In this document: positions 45,166-52,748 of the stretch, piece after piece
Layout: the number at the start of each line of letters is the position of its first letter
How positions within the stretch are numbered: position 1 is the first letter of the stretch
NCBI GenBank assembly: GCA_023228945.1
Contig: JALOAI010000015.1
Coordinates: forward strand, 74,544 to 138,543
DNA length: 64,000 nucleotides
Source of the DNA: Pigmentiphaga sp.
Lineage (GTDB): Bacteria; Pseudomonadota; Gammaproteobacteria; Burkholderiales; Burkholderiaceae_B
Direction of reading: 5' to 3'
Position numbers and translations under genes: made by a program
Notes under the pieces: model-generated
What the model was told of the DNA's origin: nothing
Databases searched by the model: none
What the model saw: only the letters and a program-made list of their open reading frames with translations

Positions 45166-45948
45166 TTAACGCCAGGTTTTTTTTCGCTTCCAGCGCCGCT
45201 CGCCGCGGGACCCGGACTCTTTCATTCCAAGATAGAACTCTTTGATGTCGTCCTTCTCCCGCAAGCGCTCGCAGGTGTCGTCCATGACGATCCTGCCGTT
45301 CTCGAGCACATAGCCGTGGTCGGCCACATTGAGCGCCATGTTGGCGTTCTGCTCCACCAACAGGATCGTGGTGCCACGCTCGCGATTGATGCGCACCACG
45401 ATCTCGAAGATCTCTTTGGTCAGCCGGGGCGAGAGTCCCAGGCTGGGCTCGTCGAGCAGGATCATGGACGGCGCGGCAAGAATCGCGCGCGAGATCGCCA
45501 GCATTTGCTGCTGCCCCCCCGAAAGCAGGCCGGCATCCTGGCCGGCCCTCTCTTTGAGAATCGGAAAGTACGCAAACACGGCTTCGAGGTCGCGCACGAC
45601 GCCGTCGCGGTCGCGGCGGGTGTAGGCGCCCATCATGAGGTTGTCGCGCACGCTCAACAGCGGGAACACCTCCCGGCCCTCCGGTACGTGCGAAAGCCCG
45701 CGGCGCACGATCCGCGAAGGATCGTCGCCGGTGATGTCCTCTCCCTGAAAATGGATAGCCCCCTTTTGCGGCTCGAGAATGCCGCTGATGGTCTTGAGGA
45801 TGGTGGATTTTCCGGCGCCGTTGGAACCCAGCACCGTGGCGATCCGGCCTTGCATCACACGCAGGCTCACCCCCCGGATCGCCTTGACCGGTCCGTAGGC
45901 GCTTTCCAGATTGGCGATGTCGAGCATCGTGTCGGGCGGTGCGCTCAT
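45166..45948 (-). CDS. livF: Branched-chain-type ABC transporter ATPase LivF
   Basis: A 260-aa ABC ATPase: Walker A GSNGAGKST, signature LSGGQQQMLAISRAI, Walker B MILLDEPSLGLSP, then VEQNANMAL. A basic tail (RGERRWKRKKTWR) extends beyond the usual LivF end. The start overlaps the LivG stop by ATGA with GGAGGGG upstream, giving tight coupling. Confidence 0.93.
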   Translation of the reverse strand: MSAPPDTMLDIANLESAYGPVKAIRGVSLRVMQGRIATVLGSNGAGKSTILKTISGILEPQKGAIHFQGEDITGDDPSRIVRRGLSHVPEGREVFPLLSVRDNLMMGAYTRRDRDGVVRDLEAVFAYFPILKERAGQDAGLLSGGQQQMLAISRAILAAPSMILLDEPSLGLSPRLTKEIFEIVVRINRERGTTILLVEQNANMALNVADHGYVLENGRIVMDDTCERLREKDDIKEFYLGMKESGSRGERRWKRKKTWR

Positions 45949-46766
45949 CGCCCCTCCTCCCGCTGCCGGCGCAGCGAGCCGGCGTCTTCGCTGGTGCCCA
46001 GATAGGCCTCGATCACGGCCGGATCCGACTGCACCTGCGCCGGGCTGCCCTGGGCCAGCACGGCGCCCTGGCTCATGGCAAGCACGCTGTCGGACACCTT
46101 GGAAACCAGGCCCATGTCGTGCTCCACCATGAGGATGGTGATGCCGAGATCGCGCCGGATGTCCTGGATCCAGAAGGCCATGTCGCTGGTTTCCTCCACA
46201 TTGAGGCCGGACGAGGGCTCGTCGAGGAGCAGCAGCCGGGGTTCGGTACAAAGTGCCCGCGCCAGTTCCACCACTTTGCGTACGCCATAGGGCAGGCCCG
46301 CCACCAGGGCATCGCGATAGTGCTGCAGTTCGAGCAACTCGATGATCTCTTCGACCTTGCGCCGGGTTTCGCGCTCGGCGGCCCGGACCCGCGGCAAGAA
46401 CAGCATCTCGCTCCAGATGCCGGTGCGACGGCGGATATGGCGGCCGATCAGAAGGTTCTGCAGAACGGTGGCGTGTTCGAACAGCTCGATATTCTGGAAT
46501 GTCCGGGCAATGCCGGCCCCAGCCACCTGGTGCGGCGCCAGGGCGCCCAGCGACCGGCCCTCGAACGCAAGCGTGCCCGCCGTGGCATCGTAGAACCGGC
46601 TGATCAGATTGAACACGGTGGTCTTGCCGGCACCGTTCGGCCCGATCAGGGTGAAGATCTCACCCCGCCTGACGTCGAAGCTCACGTCGTTGACGGCGAG
46701 TACGCCGCCAAACCGTACGCTTACCCCTCGCAGCGCAAGGATCGCTTGGGTCACCTCAGCCTCCAT
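45945..46766 (-). CDS. livG: Branched-chain-type ABC transporter ATPase LivG
   Basis: A 273-aa ABC ATPase of the LivG type: Walker A GPNGAGKTT, long insert IRRRTGIWSEMLFL, signature-like LPYGVRKVVELARAL, Walker B LLLLDEPSSGL and VEHDMGLVS. ATG 46766 (MEAEVTQAILALRG) lies at the edge of a repeat; an upstream in-frame ATG at 46841 would add 25 residues (MKLPPRSLRSLPPGG...) encoded by that repeat, so I take the internal one. Confidence 0.9.
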   Translation of the reverse strand: MEAEVTQAILALRGVSVRFGGVLAVNDVSFDVRRGEIFTLIGPNGAGKTTVFNLISRFYDATAGTLAFEGRSLGALAPHQVAGAGIARTFQNIELFEHATVLQNLLIGRHIRRRTGIWSEMLFLPRVRAAERETRRKVEEIIELLELQHYRDALVAGLPYGVRKVVELARALCTEPRLLLLDEPSSGLNVEETSDMAFWIQDIRRDLGITILMVEHDMGLVSKVSDSVLAMSQGAVLAQGSPAQVQSDPAVIEAYLGTSEDAGSLRRQREEGR

Positions 46767-46841
46767 GGCCGCCCGGCCGCCCGAAGGAGACTGAAGCCCC
46801 CCCGGGGGCAGCGAACGCAGTGAGCGTGGGGGCAGTTTCAT
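46755..46841. repeat. Tandem junction repeat, unit 1
   Basis: An 87-base unit running from CTCAGCCTCC to GGGGGCAGTTTCAT. It is followed directly by a second unit of 82 bases with the same sequence except a 5-base insertion (ATGGC, which supplies the LivG start) and a few single changes. On the minus strand each unit begins ATGAAACTG. It lies between livM and livG. Confidence 0.9.
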
Positions 46842-46923
46842 CTCAGCCTCCGCCCGGCCGCCCGAAGGAGGCTGAAGCCCCCCCGGGGGGCAGCGAACGC
46901 AGTGAGCGTGGGGGCAGTTTCAT
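46842..46923. repeat. Tandem junction repeat, unit 2
   Basis: The 82-base second copy abuts the first. Its left part (CAGCGAACGCAGTGAGCG) is an imperfect palindrome able to form a hairpin. Its ATG (46921-46923 on the minus strand) overlaps the livM stop as ATGA, so the repeat sits exactly at the gene edge. Confidence 0.9.
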
Positions 46924-47996
46924 CTCAGGCGCTCCGACTTCATGTAGGATCGCTGACGGCGGAACATGCCGCGCCGATAGAAGGGATAGATTTCGAGCCA
47001 GGTGCGAATCTTCAGCCAGCGCCCATATAAACCGGTGGGCTCGAGGATCACAAAGCCGATGAGCACCACCCCATAGACCACGCTTTGCAGCCCCGGGGCA
47101 TACGCGATGGCGTCGGGTAGATAGTCTTTGGCGAGCGCAATGAGCTGCGGCATGCCGATCAGGAAAATCGCACCCAGAAATGCTCCATGGATATATCCCA
47201 AGCCGCCGATGACCACCATCAGGATCAGGTCGATGGACTGCACCAGGCTGAACTGTTCGGGCGTGATGAACTGCATCTTGTGCGCGTACAGCGCGCCTCC
47301 CAGCCCCGCCAGCGCAGCGGAGATCGCGAACGCGAGCAGCTTGTAGCGCGCCAGATGGATGCCCATGCTCTGTGCCGAGATCTCCGAGTCGCGGATCGCG
47401 ACGAAGGCCCGGCCCGTGGGCGATCGCAGGATGTTGAGCACGATAAGCGTGCTGGCAACGGTGAGCGCCAGGCAGATGCCATACAAGCCGGCGGTGCTTT
47501 CCAGGGAGATGCCGAACAGCTCCGGTGCGGGCACCCACAGGCCGGCATTGCCGCCGGTCACGCTTTCCCAGCGCGCCAGCACCTCTTCGACGATGAAGCC
47601 GAACGACAGGGTGGCGATGGCCAGGTACAGCCCTTTGACGCGCAGCGCGGGCAGGCCGATGACCACGCCCACCGCGGCCGAGAGGGAAAGGGAACAGAGC
47701 AGGCTCAGGGGCAAAGGCCAGCCGCGCAGGATCAGATAGGCCTCGGTATAGGCGCCCACGCCCATGAATGCGGCGTGGCCGATGGAGAATTGGCCCGTAA
47801 AGCCCACCAGCAGCATCAGGCCCACCGCGATGATCGAAAAGATCAGCACGAAACTGAGTTGCGACAGCCAGTATTCCGGCAATAGCCAGGGCGCCCCGAT
47901 CAAGAATGCCAACAACAGCGAATACCACACATAATGGCCGCCGTGCTTGGCCAGGGCGATGTCCTGGTCGTAGCTGGTCTTGAAGATGAATCGCAT
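46920..47996 (-). CDS. livM: Branched-chain-type ABC transporter permease LivM
   Basis: A 358-aa polytopic membrane protein of the LivM family, with the hallmark LMLLVGFTGQFSIGHAAFMGVGAYTEA, VIGLPALRVKGLYLAIATLSFGF and the late VVIGGLGYIHGAFLGAIFL segment. The C-terminal tail after the last helix is basic (YRRGMFRRQRSYMKSERLR). The start at 47996 (MRFIFKTSYDQD) lies ten bases after the LivH stop. It forms the channel with LivH. Confidence 0.92.
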   Translation of the reverse strand: MRFIFKTSYDQDIALAKHGGHYVWYSLLLAFLIGAPWLLPEYWLSQLSFVLIFSIIAVGLMLLVGFTGQFSIGHAAFMGVGAYTEAYLILRGWPLPLSLLCSLSLSAAVGVVIGLPALRVKGLYLAIATLSFGFIVEEVLARWESVTGGNAGLWVPAPELFGISLESTAGLYGICLALTVASTLIVLNILRSPTGRAFVAIRDSEISAQSMGIHLARYKLLAFAISAALAGLGGALYAHKMQFITPEQFSLVQSIDLILMVVIGGLGYIHGAFLGAIFLIGMPQLIALAKDYLPDAIAYAPGLQSVVYGVVLIGFVILEPTGLYGRWLKIRTWLEIYPFYRRGMFRRQRSYMKSERLR

Positions 47997-48006
47997 GCCG
48001 GCGCCC

Positions 48007-48882
48007 TCAGACCTTCTTGCCGATGCGGTCGCCGAACAGACCCGATGGACGGATCGCCAGCACCAGCAGGACGACGATATACGGCATGACATCCTTGAAT
48101 CCTTCGGGCAGGAAGAAACCCGACAGCGCCTCGACCAGGCCGATGATCACGCCGCCCACGATGGCGCCGGGCAGGCTGCCGAAGCCGCCCACGATAGCCG
48201 CCGGAAAGGCCTTGAGGCCGATGTATCCCATGTTGGCATGGACGAAGGTCATGGGTGCCAGCAGCAGGCCGGCCACCGCCGCCACGGCCGCCGCCAACGC
48301 CCAGACCAGGCCGTTGAGCCGACGAACCGGAATGCCCATGTAATAGGCGGCCAATTGATTTTGCGACGACGCCTGCATGGCGACGCCGACCCGCGTGAAG
48401 CGGAACATCAGCCACAGGCCCACGCACAGCAGCGCGGTGACCGCGATGACCACGAGCTGCTCCATGCCCAGCGTCAGGCCACCGACGCCGACGGTGCCGC
48501 CACCGTATGGCACCGGCAAGGCATGGGTGTCGGTGCCGATGCCGGGCACCATGGTAACCAGCCCGCGTATGACGTAGCCCAGGCCAAAGGTCAGCATCAC
48601 GATCGAGAACTGCGGCTGCCCGAGCACCGGACGTATGATGGCGCGCTCGATCAGCACCCCCATCAGCGCCAGCGCGCCGATGGCCGCAAGAACCGCCACC
48701 CAGAATGGCCAGTCAAAGAGACCCACGCCCGCCAGCCCGGCGAACGCGCCCAGCGTCATCAGGTCGCCCTGGGCAAAATTGACGGTTTCAGTGGCTTTGT
48801 AGATCAGGACGAAGCCCAGCGCGATCAGGCCGTAGACACAGCCCTGCGCAACGCCCGCGACCATGATTTGCAGTTCCAACAA
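48007..48882 (-). CDS. livH: Branched-chain-type ABC transporter permease LivH
   Basis: A 291-aa LivH-family permease: GCVYGLIALGFVLIYKATETVNFAQGD is the signature first helix and Gly-Glu/Asp turn, and GLVWALAAAVAAVAGLLLAP is the conserved later segment. The start is unusual: TTG at 48882 (with a second TTG next to it) follows GGGAGAC at the right distance, and gives a normal LivH N-terminus. ATG 48864 would leave it short by six residues. The first gene of the second transporter operon; its promoter should lie in 48883-49040. Confidence 0.88.
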   Translation of the reverse strand: MLELQIMVAGVAQGCVYGLIALGFVLIYKATETVNFAQGDLMTLGAFAGLAGVGLFDWPFWVAVLAAIGALALMGVLIERAIIRPVLGQPQFSIVMLTFGLGYVIRGLVTMVPGIGTDTHALPVPYGGGTVGVGGLTLGMEQLVVIAVTALLCVGLWLMFRFTRVGVAMQASSQNQLAAYYMGIPVRRLNGLVWALAAAVAAVAGLLLAPMTFVHANMGYIGLKAFPAAIVGGFGSLPGAIVGGVIIGLVEALSGFFLPEGFKDVMPYIVVLLVLAIRPSGLFGDRIGKKV

Positions 48883-49040
48883 GCGCTTGTCTCCCAATCG
48901 TTCGCTTTGGCAAGGTCTGGGCCCTGCTTGATTGGAATCGTAAGCAAACCCCACGGACGAAGTATCGTCGCATCGGACGATCCATGACGCCCACGCCTAG
49001 GGATAACCCTCGGAAGGCCGAGCCGGACGCGGATGCGCGA

Positions 49041-49601
49041 TCAGGGGCTTGCGGCGCCGTTGGGCAGGGGCATTTCGATCAATGCCTGATACCGCTGCCC
49101 GCTGCCTTCCGCGGCACGGGCATACAGCCCCAGATGGGTGAACGTGGCGGGACCGGAGGAGAATTCGACGCTATCGAGCGCCTGTTGAGGCATGACCCGC
49201 AAGGTGCGGGGCAAACGTGCCACGGTAATGTGTGGCCGATAACGCCGCGCTTCGGCGTCGATCCCGAGATCGACGCCCAGCGCCACCACCTGTTCGTGCA
49301 TCCTCACGACCTCGGGGGCCGCCACATACGACGCCACGATGACGCGGGCGCGCTGGGGCGTGGGCCACAGCGCCAGGCCGTCGGCCTCCAGCGTCGGCAC
49401 GGCGGTGGCCAGCGGCGGCAATGCCCGTGCCAGCGCATGGGCGCGCTCGGCATCGAGGTCTCCCAGGAATGCCAGCGTGAGATGCAGATCCTCCGGCAAT
49501 ACCGGACGGGCGCGCCCCATGCGGGGCAATGCTTGCAGACGCTGCCGGGTGGCGCTATCGGGCGCGAGCGCTACGAAACAGCGGATATAGTCGTCTGGCA
49601 T
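49041..49601 (-). CDS. thpR: RNA 2',3'-cyclic phosphodiesterase
   Basis: A 186-aa 2H-phosphoesterase of the LigT/ThpR family, which opens 2',3'-cyclic phosphates and can join 2'-5' RNA ends in vitro. The two HxT motifs are HLTL (H40) and HITV (H124), with YIRCFVALAPD as the family N-terminus. CCGGAGAACCGC precedes the ATG. It is a monocistronic housekeeping gene set between catabolic clusters. Confidence 0.93.
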   Translation of the reverse strand: MPDDYIRCFVALAPDSATRQRLQALPRMGRARPVLPEDLHLTLAFLGDLDAERAHALARALPPLATAVPTLEADGLALWPTPQRARVIVASYVAAPEVVRMHEQVVALGVDLGIDAEARRYRPHITVARLPRTLRVMPQQALDSVEFSSGPATFTHLGLYARAAEGSGQRYQALIEMPLPNGAASP

Positions 49602-49775
49602 GCGGTTCTCCGGTTTTTATCTTTGAATCGTGGGGGCATTCGACTAGACCACGGCCTCTCCGCGGGGTTCCGGCATCGTGCCAACGGCTTCGGAAGCCGC
49701 GAAGTATCCATTCGATACCAAAGCTTACCATCCGGGCACGCCGTCGCCACCCGGGCGCGCCCAGAGCCCGGAAAC

Positions 49776-49815
49776 GGCACGGCCCTGGAACGCCGTCACG
49801 CTCCAGGGCCGTGCC
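49776..49815 (-). terminator. Long perfect hairpin downstream of amdA
   Basis: GGCACGGCCCTGGA (49776-49789) and its exact complement TCCAGGGCCGTGCC (49802-49815) form a 14-bp stem around a 12-base loop, 21 bases past the amdA stop. It lacks a real T tract on either side (only GTTT on the minus strand), so it may act as a weak terminator or protect the mRNA 3' end. The rest of 49602-49836 shows nothing I can name. Confidence 0.6.
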
Positions 49816-49836
49816 ATGGGTGAGGGAAGAACGACC

Positions 49837-50562
49837 TCAAGCCCGGCCCAGCAGCGCTCCCCGTCCATCGACCCGGGCATCGCGCCCCGCGGTGCGCATC
49901 AAATCCCAGACACCGGCGGGCGGGCTGGAAACGACCGGTACGCCCAAGCGCCGCTCGACTTCGACGATGGTGTCGAGGGTTTTGAGACCGCCGCACGAGA
50001 GCACGATGCCTTCGGCTTCGGGGGAGCTTCGCCACACCCGCTCGCACAACGCCACGAGCGTTTCGGTATCGACGGCCTGGATCGCGGCGATGTCGGTCAT
50101 TTCGAGGCCTTCGGCGCGATCGACTGCATAGCCGCTGTCACGCAGGAACGTGGCCAAACGCTGGTTGACGTCGTCGATATACGCCGTGGCGACCACCACG
50201 CGGCGCAGGCCCAGGGTTTCGAGCCCGCGCAACACCGCCTGGCTCATGGTGGTGCAGGGCCGGCCGCTGGCTTCGGCCATACTGCGCTGCAGTTCCTGGT
50301 TGAAGTCGACGCCGCGATAAAAACTCAAGGAAGTGCCCATGAGCGAGATCGCCACGGCGCCGGCCTCGGCCAATTCGCGGGCGACCCGCACCACGGCGTC
50401 GATCACTTGGTCGTAGCCGGCCGGCGTAACCGTTGGTAGCGCCAGGCCACGAGCGATGAACTCGGTGCCGGGATACAAAATACCGGCGTCGGATGGCACC
50501 TCGCCCTTGGCGGGCGGCACGATGAGGCCCAGGGGGCCGGTGGGGGATACGGGATTCGTCAT
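49837..50562 (-). CDS. amdA: Arylmalonate decarboxylase
   Basis: A 241-aa cofactor-free decarboxylase of the Asp/Glu racemase fold that turns arylmalonates into arylacetates. The resemblance to the Bordetella bronchiseptica enzyme is strong throughout: LIVPPAKGEVP, VTPAGYD, SLMGTSLSFYRG, PCTTMS, ATAYIDDVN and LSCGGL. The catalytic cysteine is C190 in LSCGGL. The site equivalent to Gly74 is glycine here (G76), as in decarboxylases; racemases have a second cysteine there. It is co-transcribed with a Bug receptor seven bases upstream and near a GntR regulator, which suggests uptake and breakdown of substituted malonates. Confidence 0.92.
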   Translation of the reverse strand: MTNPVSPTGPLGLIVPPAKGEVPSDAGILYPGTEFIARGLALPTVTPAGYDQVIDAVVRVARELAEAGAVAISLMGTSLSFYRGVDFNQELQRSMAEASGRPCTTMSQAVLRGLETLGLRRVVVATAYIDDVNQRLATFLRDSGYAVDRAEGLEMTDIAAIQAVDTETLVALCERVWRSSPEAEGIVLSCGGLKTLDTIVEVERRLGVPVVSSPPAGVWDLMRTAGRDARVDGRGALLGRA

Positions 50563-50569
50563 GCGTCTC

Positions 50570-51652
50570 TCATTCGAACTTCAGTTTGGCGCGATCGATC
50601 ACGCCCACCCAGCGGGCTTCTTCGTCGCGCATCCATTGCGCCAACTCGGCGGGCGGCAAATAATGCGCCTCGGAACCCTGGAGGGCGAAAGCTTCCTGGA
50701 TCTTCGGGCTTTCAACGGCTTTCTGCAAAGCCTTCGTCACTTGCTCGACCGTGGCTTGCGGCGTACCGGCGGGCGCCAGGATGTATAGCGAAGGAGTGGA
50801 GTCGAAGCCCGGCAGCGTCTCGCCCACCGTGGGAACGTCGGGGGTGCCCGGGAAACGCTCGGCCGACAACACCGCCAGCACCCGCACCCTGCCCCCTTCG
50901 ACGTGCGGCTGGGCCGCCGCCAGGCTGGCGACGCCCATCGGGATCTGGGCCGAGGCGAGATCCTGCATGGCCTGACTGCCGCCGCGATACGGCACGTGCT
51001 CGATCTCGACGCCGGCCAGGTTCTTGATCCATTCGCCGCTCAGGTGATGCTGCGAGCCCACGCCCACCGACGCGTACGACAGCTTGCCCGGCTTGGCCCG
51101 CGCGCCGTCCAGCAACTCGGACAAGGTCGTGTATTCGCTGCTGGCCGGCACCGCCACCGCCAGCGCGCTGCGGCCGACCATGCCTACCGGCGTGAAGGTG
51201 TCTTGGGGATCGTAGGTTACCGTGGGAAAAACGTGGGGCGCGATCAGGGCGGAGGTTTCGGTAAACAACATGGTATTGCCATCGGGGGCCGCGCGCGCCA
51301 CCGAATCCACCGCGATCGTGCCGCCCGCGCCGGGACGGTTCTCGACGACCACCGCGCGGCCCAGATCGCCGGCGATTTCCTGGGCGATCAAGCGGGCCAG
51401 GGTATCGACGCCGCCGCCCGGCGAGAAGCCCACCACCAGCGACAGCGGCGGATTGCTTTGGGCCATCACGGGGACCGCCAGGACCAGCGGCAGCGCGGCG
51501 ATACCGCGCATCAAAGACTTCAATGTGAAGAACCCCGGCCTTTTTCGGCCGGAGCTTCTCCGCCACCATTCAGGGGAGCCTTCGGCTCCGGCAGATTTAG
51601 CCTCGCTGACCTCGCCGTGAACGACGAGGCTTGCGCTTGGGCGCGTGGTCAT
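50570..51652 (-). CDS. Bug/TctC-family periplasmic solute receptor with repeat-encoded N-terminal lead
   Basis: A Bug receptor of 313 aa from its signal peptide (MRGIAALPLVLAVPVMAQS, ATG 51511), or 360 aa from ATG 51652. The mature domain has LSLVVGFSPGGGVDTLARLI and VENRPGAGGTIAVD. The upstream ATG has the much better ribosome site (GAAGGAG, seven bases away), while the 47 residues between are encoded by a junction repeat and would bury the signal peptide. I give the longer extent but consider 51511 the functional N-terminus likely. It presumably binds the malonate-type substrate of amdA. Confidence 0.85.
   Translation of the reverse strand: MTTRPSASLVVHGEVSEAKSAGAEGSPEWWRRSSGRKRPGFFTLKSLMRGIAALPLVLAVPVMAQSNPPLSLVVGFSPGGGVDTLARLIAQEIAGDLGRAVVVENRPGAGGTIAVDSVARAAPDGNTMLFTETSALIAPHVFPTVTYDPQDTFTPVGMVGRSALAVAVPASSEYTTLSELLDGARAKPGKLSYASVGVGSQHHLSGEWIKNLAGVEIEHVPYRGGSQAMQDLASAQIPMGVASLAAAQPHVEGGRVRVLAVLSAERFPGTPDVPTVGETLPGFDSTPSLYILAPAGTPQATVEQVTKALQKAVESPKIQEAFALQGSEAHYLPPAELAQWMRDEEARWVGVIDRAKLKFE
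51530..51652. repeat. Junction repeat, copy B
   Basis: It shares GAGCTTCTCCGCCACC, GGCTTGCGCTT and GCGCGTGGTCA in order with 16279-16400. Additional inverted sequence (CCGGCCTTTTTCGGCCGG, GGAGCCTTCGGCTCC) makes two hairpins. The element lies between the strong ribosome site/ATG at 51652 and the signal peptide of the Bug receptor, and is open in that frame. Confidence 0.8.
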
Positions 51653-51713
51653 GAATACACTCCTTCTAGTGAAAGTTGACGGACGGCGAGGAGGACGGCG
51701 TTGGCGCTTGGAA

Positions 51714-52550
51714 TCACGAGCGGGGAGCCGCGGGAAACATCCAGGCCTGCGTGCCCACGGCTGCTTCCGGCTGGCCGGACTTGCGTTCGGCTACCGCCCT
51801 CCTTTGCGAGGCGAACAGGCCCTCGGCGCAACGATTGACGAAATCGCTGAAGTCCTGCCGGCCCTGGGCGATGTGTTCGATCGCCGCCAGGCTGGCGGCC
51901 TGCGGATTGGCATTGATGAGGGCTTCCAGGATGGCCTGGTGCTCGGCATGCGATTGCCGCGCCCGCGCGTTTTCGCCGAAACGCAGGAGACGATAGGCGT
52001 AGGTGCGGCGGCGGATATGCCGGATCTGGCCCACCAGATAATCGTTGCCGGCGCTGGCATGGATCAGAGTATGAAACTCCTGGTTGGCGTGTTCGTAGTC
52101 GGTGCCGCTGCCGCCCGCCTGGCGTTCGGCTCGCCGGTGCAGGCGCACGAGCTCGCGCCGTTGCGCAGCCGACAGGCGCTCGGCCGCCAGGCCGGCGCAC
52201 AAGCCTTCGAGGCAAGCCAGCGCCTCGAACATGGCCGCGGCCTCGGTCTGTTGCAGCTCGCGCACGAAGATCCCGGCGCGCGGTACGACTGCCACGAAGC
52301 CCAGCACCGATAACTGCAACAGCGCCTCGCGCACCGGCGTGCGCGACACCTGGAAGCGTTCGCTCAAGGCTTGCTCGTCGAGCGGCTGCCCCGGCAGCCA
52401 GACACCGGTGCCGATCTCCGATTCCAGTTGCGCGCGGATGCGATCGGTGGTGGTGGTGGTTGTGGCGGCGGGAGCCTTCGGCCCCGGCCGGGACTGGCCC
52501 CGCTTGAGCCCGCCCCGATGGACGGGTTCAGCGCTTTGGCGCGTGGTCAT
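51714..52550 (-). CDS. GntR-family regulator, FCD subfamily
   Basis: A 278-aa FadR-type regulator. Winged HTH at about residues 38-105 (LDEQALSERFQVSRTPVREALLQLSVLGFV), then an FCD domain (YEHANQEFHTLIHASAGNDYLV and HAEHQAILEAL carrying the metal-binding Asp/His residues). The first 35 residues (MTTRQSAEPVHRGG..., then ATTTTTT) are low-complexity and encoded by a junction repeat; there is no later ATG before the HTH. It stands upstream of and co-directional with the Bug receptor and amdA, its likely targets, and is divergent from the 948-aa secreted-type protein. Confidence 0.9.
   Translation of the reverse strand: MTTRQSAEPVHRGGLKRGQSRPGPKAPAATTTTTTDRIRAQLESEIGTGVWLPGQPLDEQALSERFQVSRTPVREALLQLSVLGFVAVVPRAGIFVRELQQTEAAAMFEALACLEGLCAGLAAERLSAAQRRELVRLHRRAERQAGGSGTDYEHANQEFHTLIHASAGNDYLVGQIRHIRRRTYAYRLLRFGENARARQSHAEHQAILEALINANPQAASLAAIEHIAQGRQDFSDFVNRCAEGLFASQRRAVAERKSGQPEAAVGTQAWMFPAAPRS
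52460..52550. repeat. Junction repeat, copy C
   Basis: TGGCGCGTGGTCA at 52537-52549 and GGAGCCTTCGGC at the other end match copies A and B; the middle diverges. It encodes the N-terminal 30 residues of the GntR protein, beginning MTTR as in copy B. Confidence 0.6.
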
Positions 52551-52577
52551 GGTGCGCGTCCTCTCGGCGTAACGACC

Positions 52578-52611
52578 ATTGATTATCGAGAAGGACCACT
52601 GATATATCAAT
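52578..52611. promoter_or_regulatory. Operator-like palindromes between gntR and the 948-aa gene
   Basis: TGATATATCA (52600-52609) is a perfect 10-base palindrome, and ATTGAT (52578-52583) pairs with ATCAAT (52606-52611). The 198-bp divergent gap is AT-rich here. It could be the site through which the GntR protein controls itself and one or both neighbours. Confidence 0.45.
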
Positions 52612-52748
52612 CGGAAGTAAAAACCCCGGGCGATTGCGGGCATTTGTCCGGGAATACCCTGAAAGAAACCTCTTGCCAAGGAGTTTGTGCCAGACGTAAA
52701 TTTTTTTAACAAGTCAACTGAACTCCGGCTCGCTCCGGGGAGGCCGCC

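Noticed and set aside
46755..46923. The two 82-87 bp units as a CRISPR array
   Set aside because: The units abut without spacers and there are only two; they are tandem intergenic repeats.
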